DNA from: Pseudoalteromonas sp. S2755
Lineage (GTDB): Bacteria; Pseudomonadota; Gammaproteobacteria; Enterobacterales; Alteromonadaceae
DNA: 36,609 nt
NCBI RefSeq assembly: GCF_005886535.1
Contig: NZ_PNDS01000144.1
Location: 1 to 36,609, forward strand
Reading direction: 5' to 3'
A program made the translations under genes and the position numbers. The notes below the pieces were generated by a model that saw only the letters and a list, made by a program, of their open reading frames with translations, searched no databases and was not told the DNA's origin. The number at the start of each line of letters is the position of its first letter. The stretch's first letter is position 1. Shown piece after piece: positions 7,811-15,494 of this stretch.

Positions 7811-10069
7811 TTAAAATAAATATCGCACCTTAAACGTCACTAAGTCTTGCACTGGCTGTTGCCATAAATCGGCAACACTACCAAACCAATCTCTGCGCCC
7901 GACTTGAGACTTTTCAAGTGTCGAAAAGTTTGCACCTCCTCGTTGATACACTAAAAAAATGTCTGAATATGCACCCATGCGATAACGCAGTTTTATCTGG
8001 CTTGCTAAGCGCCTGTCGTCAAAACTGGTGTCACCATGAATTTCGCGAAGCTCGCCATTGGTAATTTGATAAATCGTCTTACTTTGCGCTTCTAGTACCG
8101 TCCACTGTAGCGAACCACTGAGTTCAAGGTCATCGGTGATCCGGCCATTAAATTCAAATTTATTGGAAAACTCATCCCTGTCGTATTCACTCAAGCGGTT
8201 TTGCCCGTTTGCCATCAGCCAACCATCACCGCTTCTAAAGAAATTACTCAACTTAAGGTTCCAGTTGTAATGTGGCATCCACGTCAAATCCACGGCGTAC
8301 TGCTGTGCTGAGCCTGATATTCCTTCTTGGTCAAGCTCTATACTTGCAGCCCAAGAAAAGTCTCCCACATAAGGGCTTTGATAAAATACCCGAGACTCCA
8401 CACGACTTGGCATCTCAAACATCTCAGTGCCTCGCCCTAAGTTGTCTTGTTTACCGCTGGTGTAATAATCTAGCCCGAGATTGAGCTGACCACCATTTGC
8501 CAGCAAAAACTGCGCTAAATATGCTTGTCTGGCCGCTAAGTCTGTTCCAGCATTATTTTGCTCATGCCTCAGTGTGAGTGACTGCTTTAATCTGGTAAAC
8601 CAGCTGTCTTTTGGGTGCATCGAGTATTCACCATAAAGCTCACTCACCTGCCAGTCATTGCGTTTCATATAGCCGAGATCACGATTATCAAATTCGTCAT
8701 CCACTGCAAAGTAGCGCGCAGCGAACTTTGTCTGTAACGACTGTTGATACTCCGCCTCTAGCGATACACCTTGACCTGTAACACCTTGCTTTTGTGTTTC
8801 TACCTCAGTTTGTAATAGCGCGCCTTTGAAAGACCAAGTATCACTACGATACTGGCCATCAAGGGCATAACTCATAGCATCACGCTCAAGAAACGGCCTG
8901 TCTGTTTTGGTCGCAAGCACACCAGCCTGCCAATCTTGCGTGCGATAATTAGCTCTTGCTGCAAAAAACTGCTTACCAATATCGTCCGAAAAGTCTGACT
9001 CAGACACAGCAAAAGTACCAAATTGTACCGACTTTCCTTTATGTACAAATCGTAGCGCCGCATCTATGGGGGTGATCGCGCGTGTACCATTATCACTTGA
9101 TGCCCCTATACGACGAGTATGAATAAGCTTAGTGCTTTCAAGTGCAGCAACTTCAAACAGGCTGATATCTTGGGTGAAAAATGGACGTTTATCGGTGCGA
9201 AGCGTTTCTACGGCCGAATAATTCACATCAACATCATCGATATCCACCTGACCAAAGTCAGGATTCACAGCAAGACTCACCTTCTGATGATGAGAAGGCT
9301 TGTAGAATAAATCAAAACCAACATCGGACTGGTGCTGGCGCTCGGAAGGCGAAGTGCTTAGAGGTGCAAATTGAGCTTGATGCGCAAAGTAAGGCACAAA
9401 TGCCAATTGAGAATGCGCGGGGATGTGTGCTGCGATCTTTGGCATAGACAAGAAGAAGTCGTTGTTTGCTGTTGTATCCTCATGGTTTGCATAGATAAAA
9501 TTACTTTTAAGCTCATATAATTGTACCGAAACCCCAATATTTTTAAGCCCCTGCTCATCTCCCGGCTGAAACGACACGGTATGCCAAGGGATCAATAATT
9601 CTGTGGTCCAATACGTATCGTCAATGTGATTGGCATAGTGCCAGTCCCCATCCCAATCGTAATCCACGTTTAAGCTCGGGGTTACAACACCATCTTGCGA
9701 GCCGCCACCTAATGTCACCGAGAATTGATATGCACTACTGCCGTCACCTGAAAAGTCCACAACTACCCGATTGAAGTCAGCTTGCATAAAGCGGTCATGG
9801 ATATTGAATTGTCGCTTACGCTCGGCTTTATTCTGAAGGTTTTTAATACCAATATAAACACCGTCGGCGGTTGCAAAGGCTTTTGCTGTAATTTTGTCAT
9901 TGGCAGATGCCAAAGTTACAGGCACAACCTGAACAAATTGTTCAAAGTGCGTAGCAGAACCCCACTGCGCTTCATTTAACTTACCATCAATCACGATAGG
10001 TTCCGCAAGTACAGCTCCTGCCATCATGGGATAACTTAAACCAAGCCAAAATTTATTGCTTTTATTCAT
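7811..10069 (-). CDS. DUF5916-type outer-membrane protein with CBM9-like N-domain
   Basis: 752 residues. A signal peptide ends near residue 22 ('AVLA' then 'EP'). An N-terminal beta-sandwich domain resembling carbohydrate-binding family 9 ('IVIDGKLNEAQW') spans to about 200. The rest is rich in alternating aromatic strands and ends in 'KVRYLF', the C-terminal aromatic signature of outer-membrane beta-barrels. The middle has the DUF5916 hallmark 'NPDFGQVDIDD' followed by 'RPFFTQD'. No enzyme motif is visible, and the function of the family is not established. A GAGGAAA ribosome site precedes the ATG. It diverges from the regulator at 10259, which may control it. Confidence 0.82.
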   Translation of the reverse strand: MNKSNKFWLGLSYPMMAGAVLAEPIVIDGKLNEAQWGSATHFEQFVQVVPVTLASANDKITAKAFATADGVYIGIKNLQNKAERKRQFNIHDRFMQADFNRVVVDFSGDGSSAYQFSVTLGGGSQDGVVTPSLNVDYDWDGDWHYANHIDDTYWTTELLIPWHTVSFQPGDEQGLKNIGVSVQLYELKSNFIYANHEDTTANNDFFLSMPKIAAHIPAHSQLAFVPYFAHQAQFAPLSTSPSERQHQSDVGFDLFYKPSHHQKVSLAVNPDFGQVDIDDVDVNYSAVETLRTDKRPFFTQDISLFEVAALESTKLIHTRRIGASSDNGTRAITPIDAALRFVHKGKSVQFGTFAVSESDFSDDIGKQFFAARANYRTQDWQAGVLATKTDRPFLERDAMSYALDGQYRSDTWSFKGALLQTEVETQKQGVTGQGVSLEAEYQQSLQTKFAARYFAVDDEFDNRDLGYMKRNDWQVSELYGEYSMHPKDSWFTRLKQSLTLRHEQNNAGTDLAARQAYLAQFLLANGGQLNLGLDYYTSGKQDNLGRGTEMFEMPSRVESRVFYQSPYVGDFSWAASIELDQEGISGSAQQYAVDLTWMPHYNWNLKLSNFFRSGDGWLMANGQNRLSEYDRDEFSNKFEFNGRITDDLELSGSLQWTVLEAQSKTIYQITNGELREIHGDTSFDDRRLASQIKLRYRMGAYSDIFLVYQRGGANFSTLEKSQVGRRDWFGSVADLWQQPVQDLVTFKVRYLF

Positions 10070-10258
10070 ACATACTTTCCTCAGAGTTATGCCTGCTATT
10101 GCAACAAACTTTGCCGTAAAAAGTTCTTAACTTTTTCTGAAGAAAGTTGACTTAACCTTTATAAACATTGACTTAATCTTAAGAAACGCTAACGTTATGG
10201 GAACAATTGGTTTTGATTATTGAAATTGGTACTCAGCGTGCAGGCACAGGAAGTAGAG
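10070..10258. promoter_or_regulatory. Divergent promoter region with 21-bp-spaced direct repeat
   Basis: TTGACTTAACCTT (10147-10159) and TTGACTTAATCTT (10168-10180) are near-identical and exactly 21 bases apart, two helical turns. A weaker CTTAAC-containing relative lies just upstream. Such phased repeats are typical operators for OmpR-type winged-helix proteins, and the regulator next door has such a domain. Confidence 0.5.
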
Positions 10259-12226
10259 ATGGTTTGTTTTGGACATTGGCAGTTTGATCTCCAGCAAGAC
10301 TGCCTAACACATAGGCAAAGCCAAGAAACCGTAAAACTTGAGCCACAAATGGCAAGGTTACTCGCACTTTTTATTGAGCATCATAACGAAGTACTAGAGA
10401 AATATTGGCTTACTGAGAAGCTATGGCAACACGCGGTTGTCGAACCTAATAGCCTTTATCAGCTACTGACTAAACTGCGAAAAGTGCTTGGGGATGACCC
10501 TAAAAACCCGATTTATATCAAAACTATCCCCAAACGGGGTTATCGTTTTATCGCGCCACTGACAAGCCATGATAAGGTGTCTCAGCATACGATAAAACCC
10601 GTAAAAACAATAACCAAATCCCATTTTTTCTCTTTTAGCACTGTCGTTATGGCAGTGTTATGCTTTGGCGCAATCGCCTTTTTTAATCAAACACCGACTG
10701 AAAAAACACCGCCACGCTACGAAACCTCGAGCCTTAGCCATGATCTAGGCCTTGAATTTGACGTTGATGCCCACCGAAGCCAAGATCTCATCGCCTACAT
10801 TAAAGATTTTACTCATCTTGTGATTGCCAACAAACAAGGCTATCAATTAAATGCACACCATTTCGACTCTCGTATTAGTTTTCCAAGTTGGAGCCCCGAC
10901 TCAGATAAGCTGGCGTTCTGGCAATATCAAGGCAGTGGCTGTCAACTTCATGTGATGACTGCTGCGGGGCAATTTTTCCACAGTTCTCAAATTATTCCCT
11001 GCCAGGTTGGTACTAAACCTGTTTGGAAAAATGATAAGGAACTTATTTTAACGTTCGGTCAATACAATGCAAAAGCAGCGCATCTTTACCGGCTAGAGTC
11101 CCATCAAATGGTCAAACTGCCACTCGCTTTGGCAGCCAATGAGCAGTTAAAAATGGCGATTCGAGGTTGGGGAGGCAAAACCTATTACTTAGTGCAAGAT
11201 AAACAGAGGTTGGCAAGACTTCAAACACTCGATGGCACGGTTCATATAGAATGGCCTGTCCCTGTGACTTCCGTGGCATTTGATAATTATCATCAAGCCG
11301 TGATTGCGAGTCAATATGGCAGCTTGTCACGGCACTTTAGAGACGGTGACATTCAGGCTATAAAGGAAACAGAAATTGGCTTATACACAAGCTTCTCAAG
11401 CGATGATCGCGGCGATATATTCGCGGCATTGGAGAGTTTTCAAGTTAATATCAAAGACCGAGACGATCTCCCCTTATTTTCAAGCTCAAGCATCGATTAC
11501 CTGCCACTGACCAACAGCTTGGGGGAAACGGCATTTATGTCGAGGCGCAGCGGTGTATGCGAGGTGTATCTATATCGCGATGATAGAATCAGCCAGCTTT
11601 CTTTTCATCAGGGGCATGAATACGTTGGTTTTTTAGTATGGAGTCCAGAGCTGAGCTATTTGGCCTCAAACCGTGATAACGACTTAGTGATATACGACCG
11701 AAAACGCCCACTCACCCAGTTCGACTCTCAGCTGAGTCAGCCTGTCAAAAACATGGGCTGGATAGATGAGCAAACACTATGGGCTTATGACGGCGAAACA
11801 TTAAACCAATACAGTTTGTCTGGGGCGCTTATCAGCAGCCATCAAAGCGCAGCGGATTTTGTCTTTTATCACCCCAAAAGACAAACCTGGTTTGTGCTAC
11901 AACAAGACCTACTGCTGGAGTACGAGACGCTCTTCGAAAGCGACTCAGAAGCATTAAATAAATATACCCTAGACCACAAGCAAACCAATCAATTTAGCAA
12001 CTTAAGAATTCGTGGCAACGACATCTATTGGCAATCTGCTTGGTCAAACGAGGATTACATCTGGCAACTCACATTGATGCCAGAGCAAAACCCTACACTT
12101 AAAAAGGTCGGCCACCTGATTTGGCACTACGATATCGACGCCCTTGGCAATCTGCTCATAGCAAAAATGGAGAGTATCGAAGGCGATATCAAAAAATTGA
12201 CTCGCCTTTCTGAAGCTGCGAACTAG
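10259..12226 (+). CDS. Membrane-anchored ToxR/CadC-like regulator with periplasmic beta-propeller
   Basis: 655 residues from the ATG at 10259, chosen because AGGAAG precedes it by five bases; a TTG-started frame from 10220 has no such site. Residues 2-100 form an OmpR/PhoB-type winged helix ('KLRKVLGDDPKNPIYIKTI', 'KRGYRFIAPL'). One membrane helix lies at about 123-142. The remaining 500 residues look like a TolB/WD-type propeller, with repeated 'SWSPDSDKLAFW' and 'VWSPELSYLAS' blades. The protein would bind DNA from the membrane while its outer domain senses a periplasmic signal or partner. No receiver domain is present, so no phosphorelay is implied. It likely acts on its own promoter and the divergent barrel gene (inference). 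Confidence 0.85.
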   Translation: MVCFGHWQFDLQQDCLTHRQSQETVKLEPQMARLLALFIEHHNEVLEKYWLTEKLWQHAVVEPNSLYQLLTKLRKVLGDDPKNPIYIKTIPKRGYRFIAPLTSHDKVSQHTIKPVKTITKSHFFSFSTVVMAVLCFGAIAFFNQTPTEKTPPRYETSSLSHDLGLEFDVDAHRSQDLIAYIKDFTHLVIANKQGYQLNAHHFDSRISFPSWSPDSDKLAFWQYQGSGCQLHVMTAAGQFFHSSQIIPCQVGTKPVWKNDKELILTFGQYNAKAAHLYRLESHQMVKLPLALAANEQLKMAIRGWGGKTYYLVQDKQRLARLQTLDGTVHIEWPVPVTSVAFDNYHQAVIASQYGSLSRHFRDGDIQAIKETEIGLYTSFSSDDRGDIFAALESFQVNIKDRDDLPLFSSSSIDYLPLTNSLGETAFMSRRSGVCEVYLYRDDRISQLSFHQGHEYVGFLVWSPELSYLASNRDNDLVIYDRKRPLTQFDSQLSQPVKNMGWIDEQTLWAYDGETLNQYSLSGALISSHQSAADFVFYHPKRQTWFVLQQDLLLEYETLFESDSEALNKYTLDHKQTNQFSNLRIRGNDIYWQSAWSNEDYIWQLTLMPEQNPTLKKVGHLIWHYDIDALGNLLIAKMESIEGDIKKLTRLSEAAN

Positions 12227-12235
12227 CAGTTGGTA

Positions 12236-13309
12236 TTACCAAAGCACATACGCGGTATAGCTCAGTACTAAGGTGCTGAGCCAAGTCATGGCTAAATGTT
12301 GTGGACCTTTTAATGCACTTAACACTAAAAGCGGCAAAAATGCATAGGGTAACAGACTCACTACACTCAGTCCTAATAACATGTAAACAGGCACTGAAAA
12401 ACAGACAGCAGCCGTCAGTACAATAATCCAGATACTCTGCTTTGCCGGTTGCAGCTTATCTATACTCAACCAATATGCAGTGCGGCCATAGACTTCAGGT
12501 TTGAGATCAATGGCAAGGCTCGACCACCATAATAGATTTAACGTCACCAGACCCGGAACGTAATTTGCCATCAGATCGGGGCGCTCTGCGCTTAAAATCG
12601 CACCAAACCATAGCACCAACACACTCATCACAATGCGCCAAAGCAACACAAAATAGTGGTTGTAAGCAAAACTCAGCCAAAATGTAGGCAACCCTTTAAC
12701 CATTACTGATACCGTCACTTTACGCGGTAGCAAAACTGCACAGCCAATCGCTATTAGGTTTACAGCAGCCAAATACCAAGTAATTTCGATAACAGCAAAA
12801 CTGATAATTGCCGTTATCAATAGCCCAATACTGGTCCCCAAGGGCCGATAAATAAAGCAAAGGGCAACGAAGAATTGCGTCACCGCAAAAAGCAGTAATT
12901 GCCACGCTTGTGTGATTTTCTCAATTCCAATTGAGTAGCAGAGAATTAGCGTCATCAATAATAAGGGGTGAACAACCAGTACGGACAACCCATCCGCCAC
13001 TTTTTGATGGACGGAATGATGCAGTATCGTGTGGTGGTAATTTCTATGCGCTTTATCCAACACTGCATCTCGAAACACAAATAGAATAAAGCTTTGTGCC
13101 GCAAGTAATCCCCATACAATTTGTACCTGTGCAGCTGGATTATCACTTTCTACAATTTTACCTATACCCATAAATAGTATTGCGATAAAACCTAGCAGAT
13201 AAACTTGAAACAACGCAGCTATCATCAAGCCAAATTGCTGAAGTTGCTGACTTATCGCTTGCAGCGATAAGGAAAAAGATGCTTTCCTGTAGCGATAGTA
13301 ATAAAGCAT
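12236..13309 (-). CDS. Polytopic membrane protein, probable ABC transporter permease
   Basis: 357 residues with about ten hydrophobic segments, a basic N terminus ('YYYRYRKAS') and no enzyme motif. I do not recognise a named family. It starts one base after the ATPase gene ends, so the two are translated together, which is the best evidence that this is the membrane half of an ABC system. No substrate can be proposed. It converges on the regulator gene with only nine bases between the stops and no terminator that I can see. Confidence 0.7.
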   Translation of the reverse strand: MLYYYRYRKASFSLSLQAISQQLQQFGLMIAALFQVYLLGFIAILFMGIGKIVESDNPAAQVQIVWGLLAAQSFILFVFRDAVLDKAHRNYHHTILHHSVHQKVADGLSVLVVHPLLLMTLILCYSIGIEKITQAWQLLLFAVTQFFVALCFIYRPLGTSIGLLITAIISFAVIEITWYLAAVNLIAIGCAVLLPRKVTVSVMVKGLPTFWLSFAYNHYFVLLWRIVMSVLVLWFGAILSAERPDLMANYVPGLVTLNLLWWSSLAIDLKPEVYGRTAYWLSIDKLQPAKQSIWIIVLTAAVCFSVPVYMLLGLSVVSLLPYAFLPLLVLSALKGPQHLAMTWLSTLVLSYTAYVLW

Positions 13310-13310
13310 A

Positions 13311-13904
13311 TTAGCTCCCCAGCTTTGGTGCTAAGGGAACAGAGTTAAATCCAACTTGTAAAAAAGGTTCAGGCTCATGACTTGTCATCAGCACCATGCC
13401 TGCGTAGTTTTGAGCAAGTTCAACAATATACTCGCAGCCTGCCGCGTCCAAAGCCGCAGTAGGCTCATCGAGCAATAAATAAGGGGTATTACGCATCAAG
13501 GCATTTATAAGCTGAAGCTTCTTTTTATTACCAGAGGAGAGATCCGCGTAGCGCGTCATTAAAAAGGTTTCAAACTGAAAGTCGTTTACCAGCTGCGAAG
13601 GAAAATCACATTGCCATGCAGTTGATGTGAGAGTTAATAACTCCTTTGCACGCAAAAAAGCAGGAAATGGAATGTTGTCTGACGCAAGTGCAACAAGTGT
13701 TTGGCGTTTCTCGATTTTCTTGTCTTGTAAAAGAATGTCGCCATTGAACGCATCATCAAGTCCAGCAATCATGCACAGTAAGGTGGTTTTCCCTACGCCA
13801 TTCGGTGCCGCTAAACAAATTCTATTATGCTCAAACTGTTGTGAGTAATTGTCAAACAATACCTCTTTGGAGAAGCTTTTACTTAAAGATTTTATCGTTA
13901 TCAT
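13311..13904 (-). CDS. Small ABC transporter ATP-binding protein
   Basis: 197 residues, at the short end for an ABC ATPase. It has Walker A 'APNGVGKTT', the signature region 'LSSGNKKKL' (S-S-G-N in place of S-G-G-Q), Walker B 'YLLLDEPTAALD' and the H-loop 'TSHE'. All catalytic elements are therefore present. It hydrolyses ATP to drive the membrane protein encoded next, from which it is separated by one base. There is no periplasmic binding protein gene, so export or a membrane-remodelling role is more likely than import. Confidence 0.87.
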   Translation of the reverse strand: MITIKSLSKSFSKEVLFDNYSQQFEHNRICLAAPNGVGKTTLLCMIAGLDDAFNGDILLQDKKIEKRQTLVALASDNIPFPAFLRAKELLTLTSTAWQCDFPSQLVNDFQFETFLMTRYADLSSGNKKKLQLINALMRNTPYLLLDEPTAALDAAGCEYIVELAQNYAGMVLMTSHEPEPFLQVGFNSVPLAPKLGS

Positions 13905-14184
13905 CTTGCCCTACACTATAAATCCAAATAGGGATTTATATTTATGTTTAAAAATGTAGTTGTCATAAAACTTAACTTATTACAAAAGCCAATATTTATC
14001 ACCTAGTTAGAAAGTAAAATGGCGTATAAGACGTACCTTATTTTGTAACAAAGCCTTACACGCTACATTTTTTAACACCTTATAAACATCATTAAGTAAC
14101 CTTTCATTTTTCCATCCTATACTCTTGCTCCGAAATCGCTTGATTAACGACCTATGTTCAAAATATTGATAAAGGAGATCAACT
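13905..14184. promoter_or_regulatory. Intergenic region with 9-bp perfect dyad upstream of the ABC operon
   Basis: TATAAATCC (13917-13925) and GGATTTATA (13932-13940) are perfect complements with a 6-base spacer. They lie 13-36 bases upstream of the ATPase start, where an operator for the leftward operon would be expected. The right part is AT-rich and should hold the rightward lipoprotein promoter. AAAGGAG lies just before the ATG at 14185. Confidence 0.4.
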
Positions 14185-14844
14185 ATGAACTTTCGTATCC
14201 TAACAGCAGCCACCCTATCCCTATTAGCAGTTGCATGTTCGTCTGAAGATATCGAGACCGCCAACTTCGGTTCTGATATCTATAAAAACCAATATAACTT
14301 GGTTAATGCCACCGATTATGAAATTGCATTTCACCTTGCTAATACTGAGCTAGACGGTGATGAGCGAAATGTCGCTGATGATAAATATCGCGTCAAAGTA
14401 CTCGCTTCCGGTTCAGAACCCGTACGCATAACACACGAACATAACACCAACCGTGAAATCAGTTTTTATGCTGAGTCAGTCAATAAGCTTGGCATGGTAG
14501 AACAAGAAAAAATTAAGGTAAGTAATGACCGAGATTATCACTTTGTTGTAATGCAGGATAGTAACGATACCTTAGATATAAAGGTTGTTAGAAAGTCTAA
14601 AGATGATCACGATAATAAATTTACCGTACGAGTATTAGCTTCAAAAACAATGACATTAAATATTAACGGTTCAGACGTTGAATTTGATAAAGGAGAAGTC
14701 AGTAGTTGGTATCAAGTGGATGACTGTAATCAAGATATTATGATGGGGGATGAGGTTATAAGCCTTTGCAATGCGTCACTAGACCGCTCTTACTTACTCG
14801 TCGTCGGTGAAACTGGATTAATGAGCACCGTTTTAGAATACTAA
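14185..14844 (+). CDS. Predicted lipoprotein of unknown function
   Basis: 219 residues. The signal peptide ends in a lipobox 'LAVAC' with the lipidated cysteine at C18, followed by 'SSEDIE'; Ser at +2 predicts outer-membrane sorting by the Lol rule. The mature part is acidic and beta-rich, looks like two similar immunoglobulin-like halves ('KYRVKVLASGSEP' and 'KFTVRVLASKTM' are related), and has no catalytic motif. I do not recognise the family. It is followed by a stem-loop and then the alt promoter region, so it is probably not part of the alt operon. Confidence 0.72.
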   Translation: MNFRILTAATLSLLAVACSSEDIETANFGSDIYKNQYNLVNATDYEIAFHLANTELDGDERNVADDKYRVKVLASGSEPVRITHEHNTNREISFYAESVNKLGMVEQEKIKVSNDRDYHFVVMQDSNDTLDIKVVRKSKDDHDNKFTVRVLASKTMTLNINGSDVEFDKGEVSSWYQVDDCNQDIMMGDEVISLCNASLDRSYLLVVGETGLMSTVLEY

Positions 14845-14854
14845 TTAATCATCG

Positions 14855-14890
14855 CCTTTGAGGCTGCTGATATTCCGGCAACCTCAAAGG
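14855..14890 (+). terminator. Stem-loop after the lipoprotein gene
   Basis: CCTTTGAGG (14855-14863) and CCTCAAAGG (14882-14890) form a 9-bp stem, extended by TGC/GCA after one mismatch. No clear T run follows, so it is a weak or Rho-assisted terminator at best. Confidence 0.5.
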
Positions 14891-15151
14891 TTAGCCGTCT
14901 AGATTTATATTTATAACGCATTTTTTATTCACAAAAAATTCAACTTTCTGCCGAAATAAGTCAATTCTATTCATTTTCAGATCCGACCACACAAAATAGT
15001 GACATTTGTCATAAGTCAGTTTTATTAAACTTTCCACGCTCAATAAAAATAGAGTTTTAGCTTTAAAAATCAATTAATTCTTTATATCTCATAAAGATAA
15101 AAAATAGCTATTAACAACTCCATATTGCAATCATTTTATAACATTTCAATT

Positions 15152-15177
15152 ATGTTAACGTTAGATTTAATTAACAT
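15152..15177 (+). promoter_or_regulatory. Dyad ATGTTAA-N12-TTAACAT upstream of the alt promoter
   Basis: Perfect 7-base arms at 15152-15158 and 15171-15177. Relative to the predicted start near 15234 the site covers about -82 to -57, the usual place for the recognition site of a LysR-type activator. No such regulator is encoded in the window. Confidence 0.4.
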
Positions 15178-15198
15178 TAAAATGTCAAATTTTTCGTG

Positions 15199-15227
15199 TT
15201 GACACCCTGAAAACTCAGGCTTAACCT
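15199..15227 (+). promoter_or_regulatory. Predicted alt operon promoter with a dyad in its spacer
   Basis: A perfect -35 box TTGACA (15199-15204), a 17-base spacer and a weak -10 TAACCT (15222-15227). The spacer contains the dyad CCTGA-AAAC-TCAGG (15206-15219). A strong -35 with a poor -10 and a dyad between them suggests a regulated promoter; binding there would block RNA polymerase or help it, depending on the protein. Confidence 0.5.
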
Positions 15228-15494
15228 AGCCGCCGTTCTTAAAACACAACAATCAAAAAATCACATTTAATATTTTTTATTTACAAATAAAATAATCTTG
15301 TAACAAAGATAGCGACAATAGTATCGCGACAAAGCCGGCCAAGTTAACGGATTGGCACACACGGGACGTTGGTTAAGTAGTACTCGCCTCTAACAAGTAT
15401 GATTGGGTTTTCTAAACCGTTTCCCGTCATACAAAAATATAAGCATTGTGAAAATCACAATCGGATTCATTATTTTAGTCAGAGTAGGAAAGTC

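Larger units (their letters stand above)
14845..15494 (+). promoter_or_regulatory. AT-rich control region of the alt operon
   Basis: 650 bases without a gene. From left to right it holds the lipoprotein stem-loop, a small dyad TGACATTTGTCA (15000-15011), long A/T tracts, a wider dyad, a promoter and a roughly 260-base leader. The high A+T content and A-tracts resemble regions bound by H-NS-like silencers (inference). An in-frame ATG at 15399 would lengthen the lyase by 32 residues but lacks a ribosome site. Confidence 0.6.

Noticed and set aside
15312..15331. GCGACA direct repeat in the alt leader
   Set aside because: Two 6-base copies 14 bases apart are too short to separate from chance.
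15399..15494. 32-residue N-terminal extension of the ammonia-lyase
   Set aside because: No ribosome site before 15399, atypical composition, and a good AGGAAAG before the ATG at 15495.
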